The notes beneath the pieces are model-generated. The model made no database searches, was not told where the DNA came from, and saw only the letters and a list, made by a program, of their open reading frames with translations. From Corallium rubrum (taxonomy: Eukaryota > Cnidaria > Anthozoa > Scleralcyonacea > Coralliidae), in assembly GCA_964035015.1 (NCBI GenBank), contig OZ035998.1:28664029-28728028 (forward strand): a stretch of DNA of 64,000 bases, written 5' to 3'. Below are positions 34,371 through 45,180 of the stretch, piece by piece (position 1 is the first letter of the stretch; each line of letters starts with the position of its first letter). Both the position numbers and the translations under genes were made by a program.

Positions 34371-34529
34371 CGTCTATGATTCCCGCCTGGCTCATATGTT
34401 GGCCTTATCAACCAAGAGGCAAGATCTCGATTTGCTGAAAATGATCGTTTTCACTCACGTGATCGTTGACCCCGTTGGGGGTGGTGAGACAATACGAAAT
34501 GTTTCAACAAGAATAGAGTAAGGTTTCCA

Positions 34530-34640
34530 TAGTATAAAGATTGTGCACCAATATAGCCGCCGTTTTATTGTTTCCGTGCACCAATATGGCCGCCGTGACG
34601 TCAGAGAAAACCAAGAATTGTGTTTGTACGTAGCCTAGTT
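34530..34640. promoter_or_regulatory. promoter-like block (CRE, YY1/CCAAT-like)
   Basis: GTGCACCAATATAGCCGCCG and GTGCACCAATATGGCCGCCG stand about 30 bp apart, and the second runs into TGACGTCA, a perfect CRE. GCGGCCATATTGG is a YY1-like element on the reverse strand. A possible splice donor (AAG|GTAAGG at 35253) and acceptor (TTCTGTTTTAG at 35748) downstream would fit a transcript, but no coding exon is convincing. It may instead be part of a repeat. Confidence 0.35.
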
Positions 34641-36083
34641 TCTAAGCCTTCCTCGGTTGACACGTTTCGGAAGTGATCCGAACGGACCCGCTGGGGAAGG
34701 CCTAGCAAAATTCGTAAACACTTTCACTTTACAGCTCAGTTGTTTATTGAGGAAGAATTGTGATGTTATGACGTCCTAAGTGTTTCCCGACACTTACTAT
34801 TTCCATCTGCATAAAATAATACAAGCCTACTCACCTCGGATCGAGAAGGTTCACTGGCCTAGCTTTCTTATCACTAGCTTTCCTTCAGCAACCGCCAAAA
34901 GTTGAAAGTTAAACGGTTAAATTTTCATTTCGAGCTTCAATTCAGTGGAATATATTCCATCATTTTCTTCTTTCGATCTCCTTATGCTTTTTGCGTCTAC
35001 TGTACGTTTCTATAACAACAGTAGACAACATCTGACCGTCTGGCTGGCTGGGTATTGTCACTTTTGTGACATAATAGGTTTTCCTCTATCAGATTCATCA
35101 GCGCGCGAAACGTTTGGAGCGAATTACATAGCCAATATAAGCGAAGGTTTTGATTTAGTGAATATGGCGTCGACTGCTTCATTGCTTCGTCCATCTTGTC
35201 ATTGAAAACGAGTTGTTTCTTTTGATTTCGGGGAGATTTCAGATTTTATCAAGGTAAGGCATCAGACTTATGAAATAGTTGTTTGAAAGGAAATACCTAT
35301 TTGCAGTTGTTTAACTCTTAACTCAAGGCATTTTGTCCTCGACGTTACTGTAAACCCGACAGTTACAGACAAAACAGTTTATAGTTTCAAAAATAAATAT
35401 AGAAAGGATACCCTGATTCATTTTACGGGATTTTAATACTCTAAAAAGCCATTGTCGCATTAATATACGTCAAAATAGTATGCACTGGACTGTAAGCTTA
35501 TATTTTATTAAATGTGCAACTGTATATGCTATAAAGCAGTCCAACCAAGCGATCCATTTGACCATTTCTTCAAAAATGGAATCAGAAATTAAACTCTTAG
35601 TAAATGCTCTAGACTTGGATCAAGTCTGTGTCCAAGTATAGCTATAAATGTTCCTACCGGTACCACGACTATTATTAATAACACTTTTTTGCTTCGTAGA
35701 TACTTATATTCTTCACTAAATGACCTAATTTTTTGTTTTCTGTTTTAGAAATATTGACTGACATGTGTTTGTAGCTTGTGACAGTTGTTGCACAGGGACC
35801 AATGTGTTAGTGGTGACATTCTGATCAAACATTATCTGTGTAGTGAATTATCACATAACTCAAACTAAACAAACTTAACAAATTATTAATTGAAGTGTGT
35901 ATAGTATTTGTGTATGATAAGTTGTGCATATGCATGTACTATGTTTAAGCTCGTAAATGTACCGCATGCACGACATGTATAAGTACATGTACAACTCATC
36001 AGACCATTTTAACTACATCTCATATGCAAACGCTACCACTTAGGAGTGCATATGACTATGAATTTGCAACCTTAGCTCTCCAT
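34641..36083. other. no protein gene assigned; possible non-coding transcript
   Basis: Contains an 86-codon plus frame (34945-35205) without a recognised domain, a donor-like AAGGTAAGG at 35251-35259 and an acceptor-like polypyrimidine tract ending at 35748. A short palindrome ACATGTATAAGTACATGTAC lies near 35973. No product can be named. Confidence 0.35.
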
Positions 36084-36165
36084 CTGAGCCTCAGTGGCTC
36101 AGTGGTTAGATCATCTAACCAGTCATTGGAAGGTTGCAGGGTTGCAACCCTGTCTGGGGCTCAGA
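36084..36165 (+). repeat. tRNA-derived SINE head or tRNA pseudogene
   Basis: A 7-bp acceptor-like stem pairs GAGCCTC with GGGGCTC. The A-box region is TGGCTCAGTGGTTAGATC and the T-arm region is CAGGGTTGCAACCCTG (B box GGTTGCAACCC, one change from GGTTCGAATCC-type). The anticodon arm is irregular and no isotype is readable, so it is a tRNA-derived element and not a functional tRNA. Confidence 0.55.
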
Positions 36166-37636
36166 AATTTTTTCTGAGTAATTGAATTTGACGAACGTCC
36201 ACCAAATGTCTGTTATATATTGTGTAAATATGTTGCATTATTACTGAGGAAAGTAAATAACATTGAGGAAAACCTGGACCCATTGTTTATATAATTGACC
36301 GAGGTCAAAAATCTGCCAGTTTTAGTGAGGGCAAACAATCTGTGTCAGTTTTAGCTGTTGTTGACAGCAATGACATGCAGACAAGATATAGCCAGTATGC
36401 AACTTATTATGACAGTATTATTTCTGCAAGTGTATACACATGCAGTAGCAGAAAATTCTCATGCTAAACTAGTCAAAAGTTCTGAAAAGTTCTTAATATG
36501 TATTTTAGCAAATTAAATTGGCTATTTCCTGATTTGGTATTATTTATTGCTATGTCCTCTGTTATATTAATTACACATTTACACTGTAGTGCCTGTCAGT
36601 GTCTTTGATGATTATTTCAACCAAAGGCCCATTCACATGATCTGATTAATTGGACTCACTTTTACTCCTGGTGCATGTAATGTGCCTTTACTTACTATAC
36701 AGGTAGTAGTCAGTGATGTCCTATCGCAATTACTATACATGTAGTTGTTTTTATTAAATTATATGTATCATAAGAAAAATTAGATTATGTGAATAGATTG
36801 TTGCACATGACGTCACCATCATAATATATTGGTTGATTTTTTGCTTGGCAAACACTGTTGACACACCAGTCACCACGATGTTTGTTTTAGCAAGGGTATT
36901 AGAAATTAACGGAAATCAAGCAAGATGGCGTCCAATGCCACGTGATTGCAAACGATGTACACTGTACTGTAGCCCTAAACGTAGACGCATGTACGTATTG
37001 CGTACCTATTTTTATATAATATACTGTCGCTACGCTAGATCCCAGGAACACTCGAAGGTCCTGGCTATATTAGCTATCAAGCACCAAAAATAAGCCGCAT
37101 CTAGCACAGGCAGTCAAAGAAATGACACTAAATCTCGGGAATAAAATAAGTTTAACCCTACCTGAGTATAATCGTCGGTTTATATTTATACTAATCTGCG
37201 GCAATGCGCTGAATGATATTCATTATGGCACGTCTCGGTCCAAATTTCGAGTATATATATACACTGAAAAGCAGTAATATTTGTTGGTCATCTCATCAAC
37301 CAAGTCGAGAAAGCTAATTCGTTGTAAAAGTTCAATTGTAAGAAACTTTGTCTCTCCGGCATTTAAACGTCGCTAACGACCATTCTTACTCACAATTTAA
37401 ATTTTTATGCGCTAGTGTCATGTGACAATTACGTGACTCATTACCAGGTCTCGCGCATGCGCCGATCGATAAATTGTATGTCAGATGTAATATTGTATTC
37501 TACAAGATTTTTGGCTGGATTTTACAAGATCTTACAAGATTCTGTAAGTTCTTAGTAATTCTTTCTTAAGCCGACCAAAACGGCTCTTTCATTACATTAC
37601 TCTGTCTGATTTTATTTGTCAAAGACTCGAAGAGAG
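36166..37636. other. no gene recognised
   Basis: AT-rich. An 86-codon plus frame at 36833-37093 has a basic tail but no recognisable domain. CAAGATGGCGTCC at about 36920 resembles a YY1 site. Direct reading shows no long repeat. Confidence 0.4.
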
Positions 37637-38240
37637 AAATTTGAGAGTCCAAAATAGGTGATTAAACAATTCGGAAAAAGAATAAAACTAATGTTATGCA
37701 TAGGGGACTGTTGACTAGAAATAGTATCGCTACCAAATAAATAGCAACAGTTGTCGCTATGGCAACAATGACGTTTCAAAATGGCTGCCAATTACCCTTC
37801 AAACTAATTTAATTCGAAAAAAACTTTGGTGACCCCCAATTTTTCTTTCGTTAAAACTTTTCTTGTGGTATGAGTAATCAATATGCCGATTTTAAAAAAA
37901 ATTCTGTAGAACGAAATTTTTAAAAATTAACAAACATGATCTTTCCGGAAAAAAAAGTATTCGTTCTACAGAATTTTTCTAAAATCGTCCTATTGATTAC
38001 TCATACTTCAAGAAACGTTTTAATGAAAAAAAATTGGGAATCACCAAAGTTTTTTTCGAATTAAATTAGTTTGAAGGGTAATTGGCAGCCATTTTGAAAC
38101 GTCATTCTTGTCATAACAACAACTGTTGCTATTTATTTGGTAACAGTTTTTGATTGTCGAACTGTTTAACTATGCATAACATTTAGTTTTATTCTTTTCC
38201 CGAATTGTTTATGCACGTGTTTTGGACTCTCAAACTTGTA
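37637..38240. mobile_element. 600-bp palindrome (foldback element)
   Basis: The left arm (37637-37925) starts at GAGAGTCCAAAATAGG and includes AACAATTCGGAAAAAGAATA. The right arm (37955-38240) ends TTGGACTCTCAAACT. Arms of about 285 bp pair with scattered mismatches around an A-rich loop near 37940. Inner arm sequence ATTCTGTAGAACGAA is matched by TTCGTTCTACAGAAT. Non-coding. Confidence 0.85.
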
Positions 38241-38335
38241 TTTTCCATTTTTCAAGAAACTGTGTGGAGCCACCTTAACTGGGAATGACCCTGATCAGTT
38301 TCTTTGTTATTAACGTCATTTATGTTAGGATCCTA

Positions 38336-39830
38336 CAGTATATTTTCCCAGGAAGATCCTGCTCAGGGTGCTGCTATTAATTGTCAGGATCCTAGATTTT
38401 CCTGGTGGGATCTAGAGTTGCTCCTGCCGAGTGCCGACCTTTCCTCCCACCCATGCACCTGCCTCTTTCTCAGGATCCTTCTCAGGATCCTAGATTTCTT
38501 GGTAGGATCCTTCTCAGGATCCTAGATTTTCCTGGTAGGATCCTACTCAGGATCCTAGATTTTCTTGGTAAGATCCTACTCAGGATCCTAAATTTTCTTG
38601 GTAGGATCCTACTCAGGATCCTAGATTTTCTTGGTAGGATCCTACTCAGATTTTCTTGGTAAGATCCTACTCAGGATCCTAAATTTTCTTGGTAGGATCC
38701 TACTCAGGATTCTAGATTTTCTTGGTAGGATCCTACTCGGATTTTCTTGGTAAGATCCTACTCAGGATCCTAAATTTTCTTGGTAGGATCCTACTCAGGA
38801 TACTAGATTTTCTTGGTAAGATCCTACTCAGGATCCTAAATTTTCTTGGTAGGATCCTACTCAGGATCCTAAATTTTCTTGGTAAGATCCTACTCAGGAT
38901 CCTAAATTTTCTTGGTAGGATCCTACTCAGGATTCTAAATTTTCTTGGTAGGATCCTACTCAGGATCCTAGATTTTCTTGGTAAGATCCTACTCAGGATC
39001 CTAAATTTTCTTGGTAGGATCCTACTCAGGATACTAGATTTTCTTGGTAGGATCCTACTCAGATTTTCTTGGTAAGATCCTACTCAGGATCCTAAATTTT
39101 CTTGGTAGGATCCTACTCAGGATTCTAGATTTTCTTGGTAGGATCCTACTCGGATTTTCTTGGTAAGATCCTACTCAGGATCCTAAATTTTCTTGGTAGG
39201 ATCCTACTCAGGATACTAGATTTTCTTGGTAAGATCCTACTCAGGATCCTAAATTTTCTTGGTAGGATCCTACTCAGGATCCTAAATTTTCTTGGTAAGA
39301 TCCTACTCAGGATCCTAAATTTTCTTGGTAGGATCCTACTCAGGATCCTAGATTTTCTTGGTAGGATCCTACTCGGATTTTCTTGGTAAGATCGTACTCA
39401 GGATCCTAAATTTTCTTGGTAGGATCCTACTCAGGATTTTAGATTTTCTTGGTAGGATCCTACTCAGATTTTCTTGGTAAGATCCTACTCAGGATCCTAA
39501 ATTTTCTTGGTAGGATCCTACTCAGGATTCTAGATTTTCTTGGTAGGATCCTACTCAGGATCCTAGATTTTCTTGATAGGATCCTGAGTAGGATCCTAGA
39601 TTTTCTTGGTAGGATCCTAGATTTTCTTGGTAGGATCCTAGATTTCCTGGTAGGATCCTACGCATGATCCTAGATTTTGTTGGTAGGATCTTACTCAGGA
39701 TCGTAGATTTTCCCGCTAGGACCCTACTCAGGATCCTAGATTTTCCTAGTAGGATCCTACTCAGGACCCTAGATTTTCCTGGTAGGATCCTACCCAGGAT
39801 CCTAGAATGGCTAGTTTTAAATAATAGTAT
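38336..39830 (+). repeat. 33-bp GGATCC minisatellite, about 1.5 kb
   Basis: Tandem units of about 33 bp built on TTCTTGGTAGGATCC, TACTCAGGATCCT and ARATT, with two AGGATCCT palindromes per unit. The period is a multiple of three, so one frame stays open and repeats an 11-residue FLGRILLRILN-type peptide, interrupted where units lose bases. A larger pattern is visible: a variant junction (TAGGATCCTACTCGGATTTTC) recurs at about 38735, 39148 and 39375, the first two about 413 bp apart, so blocks of units have been copied together. The edges are degenerate. Confidence 0.95.
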
Positions 39831-40290
39831 CCTTCATAAAAAGATCTTCATATTGATTTCAGGATGTTCCCTAACAAAGATTCTGAGTTCCCTAACCAAG
39901 ATTCTGATTATAGGCTTCTGCAAAGCTTAGGATCCTGCCAGGATCTTGATTAGGATCCTGCATAGCTTCCTCCTGTAGTACTGTAACACTGAACCAATAA
40001 GAGATACTCGTTACTTGACTTCTAGAGAGAACATGGGAATGCCAAGGCTATTCAGTATAAATAAAGCTAATTTAGTTTACTCTAGTTTCTTCCTCTAGTA
40101 ACACTGTTCAGGATGCTGTCAGGATCCTGGCTAGAATCCTGCGAAGTTCAGGATCCTAGGTTAGGATCCTGTTAAGTTTAGGATCCTGTCAGGATCTTGA
40201 TTAGGATCCTGCAAAGTTCAGGATGCTGTCAGGATCCTGGTTAGGATCCTGCTAAGTTCAGGATCCTGGTTAGGATCCTGTTTAGGATTT
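39831..40290. repeat. diverged AGGATCCTG repeats
   Basis: The same AGGATCCT core continues in looser form (TCAGGATCCTGGTTAGGATCCTG at about 40210-40275), mixed with unique sequence. It looks like an older margin of the minisatellite. Confidence 0.7.
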
Positions 40291-40582
40291 CTACCAGGGT
40301 ATGCACTTATAGAGAGGTTGACATTTTGCAAATGTGATGGAAAGGAGTTGAAAATTCCGGGTGCTCTACAATAAAAGCTGTCTTGAAAAGTTAGAGCACC
40401 GAGAATTTTCAAACCAGATCAGTGGTTACAAGCTGGCATGTCATGAATTATGCATTTATCAGATTTATGCCTTTGGCTAGGTGACTAACTTACACGTAAG
40501 TTGCAAAAAGGTTGGTCATTATCATTGCAAAAAGTTGGTCATTATCGTATGACACCCCCCCAATCGTGATTCCTTCACCACA

Positions 40583-40635
40583 TCCCTGGTTGGTAAAGCA
40601 TTAGCTAGGCTAGTAAACCGAAGGTTGTGGGTTCG

Positions 40636-40638
<3 letters not shown>
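40583..40638 (+). repeat. tRNA-derived SINE head
   Basis: A-box-like TGGTTGGTAAAGCATTAGC and B-box-like GTGGGTTCGATTA are spaced about 35 bp apart, followed directly by an AT repeat. This is the usual head of a tRNA-derived SINE with a simple-repeat tail. Confidence 0.5.
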
Positions 40639-40688
<50 letters not shown>

Positions 40689-40692
40689 ATGT
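40639..40692. repeat. AT microsatellite
   Basis: AT repeat of about 54 bases, broken near its centre. Confidence 0.9.
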
Positions 40693-40809
40693 TATATATG
40701 TGTATTTATTTAATAACAAAACATAGAAAATTGTCTATGCGAGAGTCACTCAAAAATGTGATTGGGTAGAATCAAGAAAATTTTCTTATATACAGTATGA
40801 CTAATGCCA

Positions 40810-41075
40810 GGGATTTTACATATTTAGGATAGTAATACTGTTGAACCTCCTGAGAAGGAATGTAATATTATATCTTCCTTTTCTAAAATTCCATCTTCAT
40901 GGAATTTTTTGCTGGTAAAGTTGATGGATTGTGATGTCAAGGAAGGAATGTTGTTACTTTCATGAATCAACTTTAACAACAAAAAAAGTCCATAAAGATG
41001 AAATTTTAGAAAAGGATACGTTAATTTCTTCTCAAGATGTTCCAAATACCTTAAATATGTAAAATCCCCGTTTAG
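40810..41075. repeat. imperfect hairpin, about 265 bp
   Basis: GGATTTTACATATTTA at 40811 is matched by TTAAATATGTAAAATCC at about 41053-41069. Inner arms TTTTCTAAAATTCCATCTTCATGG and its rough complement pair as well. The minus frame across it is a by-product. Confidence 0.55.
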
Positions 41076-42479
41076 ACACTTTAAAGAGGAACTTACCAAA
41101 AAATGCAGAAGTATTCTCAATCTTTATACATTTTGGAGTGTAACTGTCGCTGTACCTTTAATTGCTTTAAATACTGTTTGTTTTTTGTTTTCAGTTTGCA
41201 TTTCCATCTTTTTGGTGATATTTTGGTATCTTTTAGTGGCATCTTTTGATATCTTTAGGTGAAATCTGTGGTATAATGTGGTGACTCTTTTTCAGCTTTA
41301 TCAACTGTCTAAAAAATTAAAAGTTAGTGCAAAATCAATTATATTTCTGGTTTGAGTACAAACATGTACAATACTACAATTATTTATTATAGAAAGTATT
41401 TATTAAACTAGACTTTCAAACAAGTATCAATCATATGTGACATTGTACAATAAATTTTAAAATGTCTTAAATGTGAGAGGTTAATATATAACTTGATGCT
41501 GGCAATGCTTTTTCCCATGTCGGCCATTTTGGATTCTTTAATAATACCTTGTCCGATCTCATCTCTTTTGTGTTTCTGCGCAAATTAAATGCGGAACTTT
41601 TATTGAATAAATGATGCACAACGTCCTGTACAAATCTAAATTCGATAACTAATACGTTTTATTGTTTATAAAAGTTTGAAAACGACGTCAATAATTTGAA
41701 GAACATCAGTTTAAAGGTCGGATTTGTCGCATGGTCGGACACTCGGACGAAGGCTTTCTTATAAATCTTATTCGCTATTTAATTCGCAAAACGCAAGCGT
41801 TTATATTTAATATTGCTTTAAAGCAGCTATTAATAACATATTACCTTCAAAATTAATCGGAAAAGACATGGCACAGAACAAGAAATTCAAACTCTCCCTC
41901 CATCTTCTCACATTCTTTCTCATCGATCACCGGAAGTCACGTGACAATCGACTCGAGTACATATTTATATTTATTAGAAATACATAAACGCAACAAACCC
42001 CACGCCCGCTTTTAATACGTTAAAATACACATAAATACACCCCCCCCCCCCCCGATTAAAATAAGCACATGATCCGTTTTTTGTATACAAATATAAACCC
42101 CTGGCCTCCTTTACTCCTGTTTTATCACTTTTATGAATGTAGTTTTTCTATTATTCACCTGAATTTCCAAAGCAATGCTTTATTCCAAAATAATGAAGCA
42201 GTGGCCGAGGAAAAACTTGTGTCACGACCTAATAGCACCAGAAACTGATAGCAAAAACAAACAATAATTACAGACGCTTTATATATCAAGGTGCCTATTA
42301 AGCTGTTTTAATATGATTCCTCATGTTCCAAATATAATGTTGAACCTCAAAGAAAAAACATCAGAACCAAAAAAAACGTAGTTAACAGCCTGAAAACTAT
42401 AGGTATAAGAGAGGAAAAACAACCAGGGAAGAACTATAATGCAAAGTTTCACTTGAACCATGGAAAAAACGCTGGAATT
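41076..42479. other. no gene recognised; poly-C tract at about 42039
   Basis: Unique AT-rich sequence with a 14-base C run near 42040 and no recognisable domain on either strand. Confidence 0.45.
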
Positions 42480-43230
42480 AAATTTACAGCGAGCGGTAGG
42501 TTGTTCCAAGTATGTGATACAATATAACTATATGAACCATGCAAGTAACGACTATTATTTATATCCTGTTCAACGTTAAGACCATTATGCCTTAATTTAA
42601 GTGGGAAAATGTATATTATTTGACAAGATTTTTGCTGTTTTAACTGAGTTTAATACAGAAAAATCTAATACATTGGTTATAAAAGGATATTATAGAATAT
42701 AAAACTATTAAATATAAATGTATAGTTATAAAGCTACTATAGAAATACAAAAAAATAAATTATATACAAAAATGGCATTGACATCCTATTAGTTCACAAT
42801 ATTTCAATTGTGACTTAAATTTACAGCGAGCGGTAGGTTGTTCCAAGTATGTGATACAATATAACTATATGAACCATGCAAGTAACGACTATTATTTATA
42901 TCCTGTTCAACGTTAAGACCATTATGCCTTAATTTAAGTTGTTGGGAGAAATAGTACGCGGTTTAGAGAAGTCGGAGATATACACAGGCCCTCCTTGTTT
43001 AAAACTTTTAAAACACAAAATTAAAGATTGTTCAAGTCTTCTACGTTGTAATGTTCGCATAGATGCTAATTCCAGAAGTTCTTTATAACTAACATTGTTA
43101 CCTAAGTTCATTACAGTTCTCAGGCCAAAGCCATTAGCTTTTCAAGTTTCTTAATCAATGCAATGTTTTATTCACTCCAATCAGCAGTTGGGAACAATAC
43201 TCCATGTTAGGTATAAGTCGTATAACATAT
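42480..43230 (-). pseudogene. LINE 3'-terminal fragment with internal duplication
   Basis: Minus-strand reading from high to low coordinates: AYVIRLIPNMEYCSQLLIGV, then MRTLQRRRLEQSLILCFKSF, KQGGPVYISDF, and LRHNGLNVEQDINNSRYLHG, SYSYIVSHTWNNLPLAVN. This is the C terminus of a CR1-like LINE. The last 122 bp (42820-42939) occur a second time at 42480-42602 in the same orientation, separated by AT-rich sequence. Broken by stops; no reverse transcriptase core remains. Confidence 0.7.
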
Positions 43231-43233
43231 GCT

Positions 43234-43400
43234 TGACGTCATTTGAACATGAAAGAAGTTGAAATGACGTCAAACGTACCTTTATAAGAGTACATATGCA
43301 CAGGAGCGGTATGTTTTATCATAGTCAATCGAGATATGGTCTGCAAACTCGGCAAACTTCAAAGCGCCTATAATGAGCTGGGATTTTATGTTGAACCGTA
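43234..43400. repeat. truncated hairpin MITE, family E, plus dispersed fragment
   Basis: 43234-43318 carries GACGTCATTTGAACATGAAA and GTACCTTTATAAGAGTACAT, the arm of the complete copy at 43812-44000. It is joined to a copy of the 711-793 fragment (43320-43399). Confidence 0.75.
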
Positions 43401-43811
43401 CCTTACACCGTGCACATCCTTTGTTTTAGGTTTATTAATATTTAAATAGCACGGTTGAGTGATTGAACTGAAACGTTGCTATTGGACAATTCGTTCATTA
43501 TACTAAAATACAATGTGTTCAGTGACCGTACACCGTGCACAAAAATGCATAAAGGCGAACAAAAAGATAGACCAAAGACTTTAGCTGAGTTTCCAGACCA
43601 TATATCTCGCTTGACTATGGTTTTATTTATAAAATATGGTGCCCTCTACGCAGGCTCTATTGGTTGGGCTCCGTGCATTTATAAGAGAACAGAGATCATG
43701 AATGACGTAAAATGGCGTAGAATGCATGGCGTCAACTGGCGTAAAAAGCCCGCCAAATTCCAAAAATACCTCACTTTTAGCTTGATTTTTCTGCTTCTTA
43801 TTTTATAAAAC
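43401..43811. other. no gene; repeat-derived frame
   Basis: A 110-codon plus frame (43476-43808) contains AEFPDHIS, also encoded in reverse by the dispersed fragment at 711-793, so it is at least partly mobile-element sequence. No known domain. Confidence 0.4.
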
Positions 43812-44000
43812 AAATAAAACATACCGCACCTGTGCATATGTACTCTTATAAAGGTACGTTTGACGTCATTTGAACACGAAAGAAGTGTAAAGGCACTCGG
43901 CTATCGCCTCGTGCTTCTCTACTCAACTTCTTTCGTGTTCAAATGACGTCGAACGTACCTTTATAAGAGTACATATGCACGGAGCTTTATGTTTTATTTG
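43812..44000. repeat. hairpin MITE, family E, complete copy
   Basis: Arms of about 72 bp, AAATAAAACATACCGCACCT to CACGAAAGAAG and the complement CTTCTTTCGTG to TTTATGTTTTATTT, around a GC-richer loop of about 40 bp (CACTCGGCTATCGCCTCGTG). Contains TGACGTCA-like CRE half sites. Confidence 0.85.
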
Positions 44001-44149
44001 TTAAATATACATACATTTAAACATCTCGCAGAATTTCTTTCCCCTCGCGCGTAATTTCGCGTATAAGTGGACTCCACGCGTGTCGAGATTAGCGCCCTCG
44101 CCCGGGCTCGGGGATTATGTGGAGAAGCACAGCAAAATCCTGATTCTTA

Positions 44150-44570
44150 TTTTAAGAAAAAAAATACTTGTTTTAAGCAAACAATTGCTTAAAACAAGTA
44201 AGATTGTTCTTGTCAGTATAGTAAGAATAATATTCTTACCAAGAATCTTGTCAAGAATCTTGTCAAGAATATTATTCTTACCTAGAATTTTTCGAGAATA
44301 ATTTTACTTAAAATAAGAAATAATATTCTCGTGCAATTCTTGTTTCAAGCAAAAAATTACTTGTTTTAAGTAACATATTGCTTAAAACAAGCAAAATAAT
44401 TCTTGTCAGTATAGTAAGATTATTCTAGACTAGAATTTCATAAAGAATATTTTTACTTAAAATGAGTAAAAATAGTCTGCAAGTAAGTAAAATTTTCTAG
44501 CACTGATTCTAGAATGGATTCTTGTTTTAAGAAACAAGAAAATTCTTATTTTAAGAAAAAATTAAATGTA
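44150..44570. repeat. array of short palindromes (AAGAAT/ATTCTT, CTTGTTTTAAG)
   Basis: Repeated CTTGTTTTAAG, AATATTCTTACC and CAAGAATCTTGT words in both orientations over about 420 bp, so the strand can fold on itself at many registers. Unit order is irregular, unlike a simple tandem array. Confidence 0.65.
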
Positions 44571-44665
44571 CATGTACTGAGTTGCATTATTTATTAGTTA
44601 TTTCCATGTGTTCTTAAGAGCACTAAAGTTACTATATACTTCAAGTAAATGACAAATGTTTTCAA

Positions 44666-44702
44666 CGTAGACATGTTTTGGGAACTTATGCCATCTTCAA
44701 TA
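44666..44702 (-). ncRNA. decayed hammerhead-like motif
   Basis: On the minus strand TTGAAGA, GGCATAAGTTCC, then CAAAACATGTCTAC. It mirrors the plus-strand motif 50 bp away and fits a PLE-type hammerhead with ACATGT stem III, but both core boxes have changes. Confidence 0.4.
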
Positions 44703-44750
44703 GAATATAAGAATAATTATTTAAATATATATCAAAATAATTCTTTCATA

Positions 44751-44787
44751 TCTTGTACTGGCATAAGTTTACCGAAACATGTCTACA
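44751..44787 (+). ncRNA. hammerhead-like motif, inverted mate
   Basis: TTGTACTGGCATAAGTTTACCGAAACATGTCTAC: the GAAA box, the self-complementary ACATGT stem III and GTC cleavage triplet are intact, but the CUGANGA box is degraded. Together with 44666-44702 it marks a small inverted pair of PLE ends. Confidence 0.4.
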
Positions 44788-45046
44788 GAAAGTCAAATTT
44801 AAGAATACTAACAGTATAAATTATATAAAAAACATGCAGACATTATACATACAAATGTTCTAACATTCTCCACAAGAGCAATACTTTTGCAAGTCATTCA
44901 CGGTTTTGGTAACATCCAATTTGAAATCACACCAGGAAGACACTTGTCACCAAAGATTAGGTCTTGCAACTTTCACAGCAACATCCACCATCCTTGAAGA
45001 TACAGGTCAGTACAGTGTATGCCAAATCCAATTACTAGAATATTGC

Positions 45047-45180
45047 CTATAATGTCACAACAGCTTCAAACATTTTGCTTTTCTTGAACATACACAGGAT
45101 TTGCCTTCCACAACCAGACACCATAAGACCAGGGGTAAAGCTGGACCACTTCCACAGCCACCTGTCAAGTTGCTCATCAT
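45047..45180 (-). CDS. possible terminal exon of the minus-strand gene
   Basis: After an AAG acceptor at 45181, the minus strand reads DEQLDRWLWKWSSFTPGLMV, SGCGRQILCMFKKSKMFEAV and VTL, then TAG at 45047-45049. Composition (Trp-rich, no low-complexity) and the stop-plus-acceptor layout look like a real last exon in phase 1. I do not recognise the protein. The polypyrimidine tract is only moderate and intervening exons toward 47.6 kb were not found, so the link to the 47.6-kb start is inference. Confidence 0.3.

Noticed and set aside
38336-39830. CRISPR-like array
   Set aside because: Units are contiguous with no unique spacers, and the context is eukaryotic.
38304-39930. A repetitive hydrophobic protein gene with FLGRILLRILN repeats
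   Set aside because: The frame is broken several times where units lose bases, there are no splice or promoter signals, and the open frame follows from a 33-bp unit divisible by three. Treated as a minisatellite.
44872-44950. Minus-strand tail ending KYCSCGEC before a stop, as a last exon
   Set aside because: The only acceptor available (ACAAG) lacks a pyrimidine tract and the upstream frame has a TGA. The exon at 45047-45180 is a better candidate.
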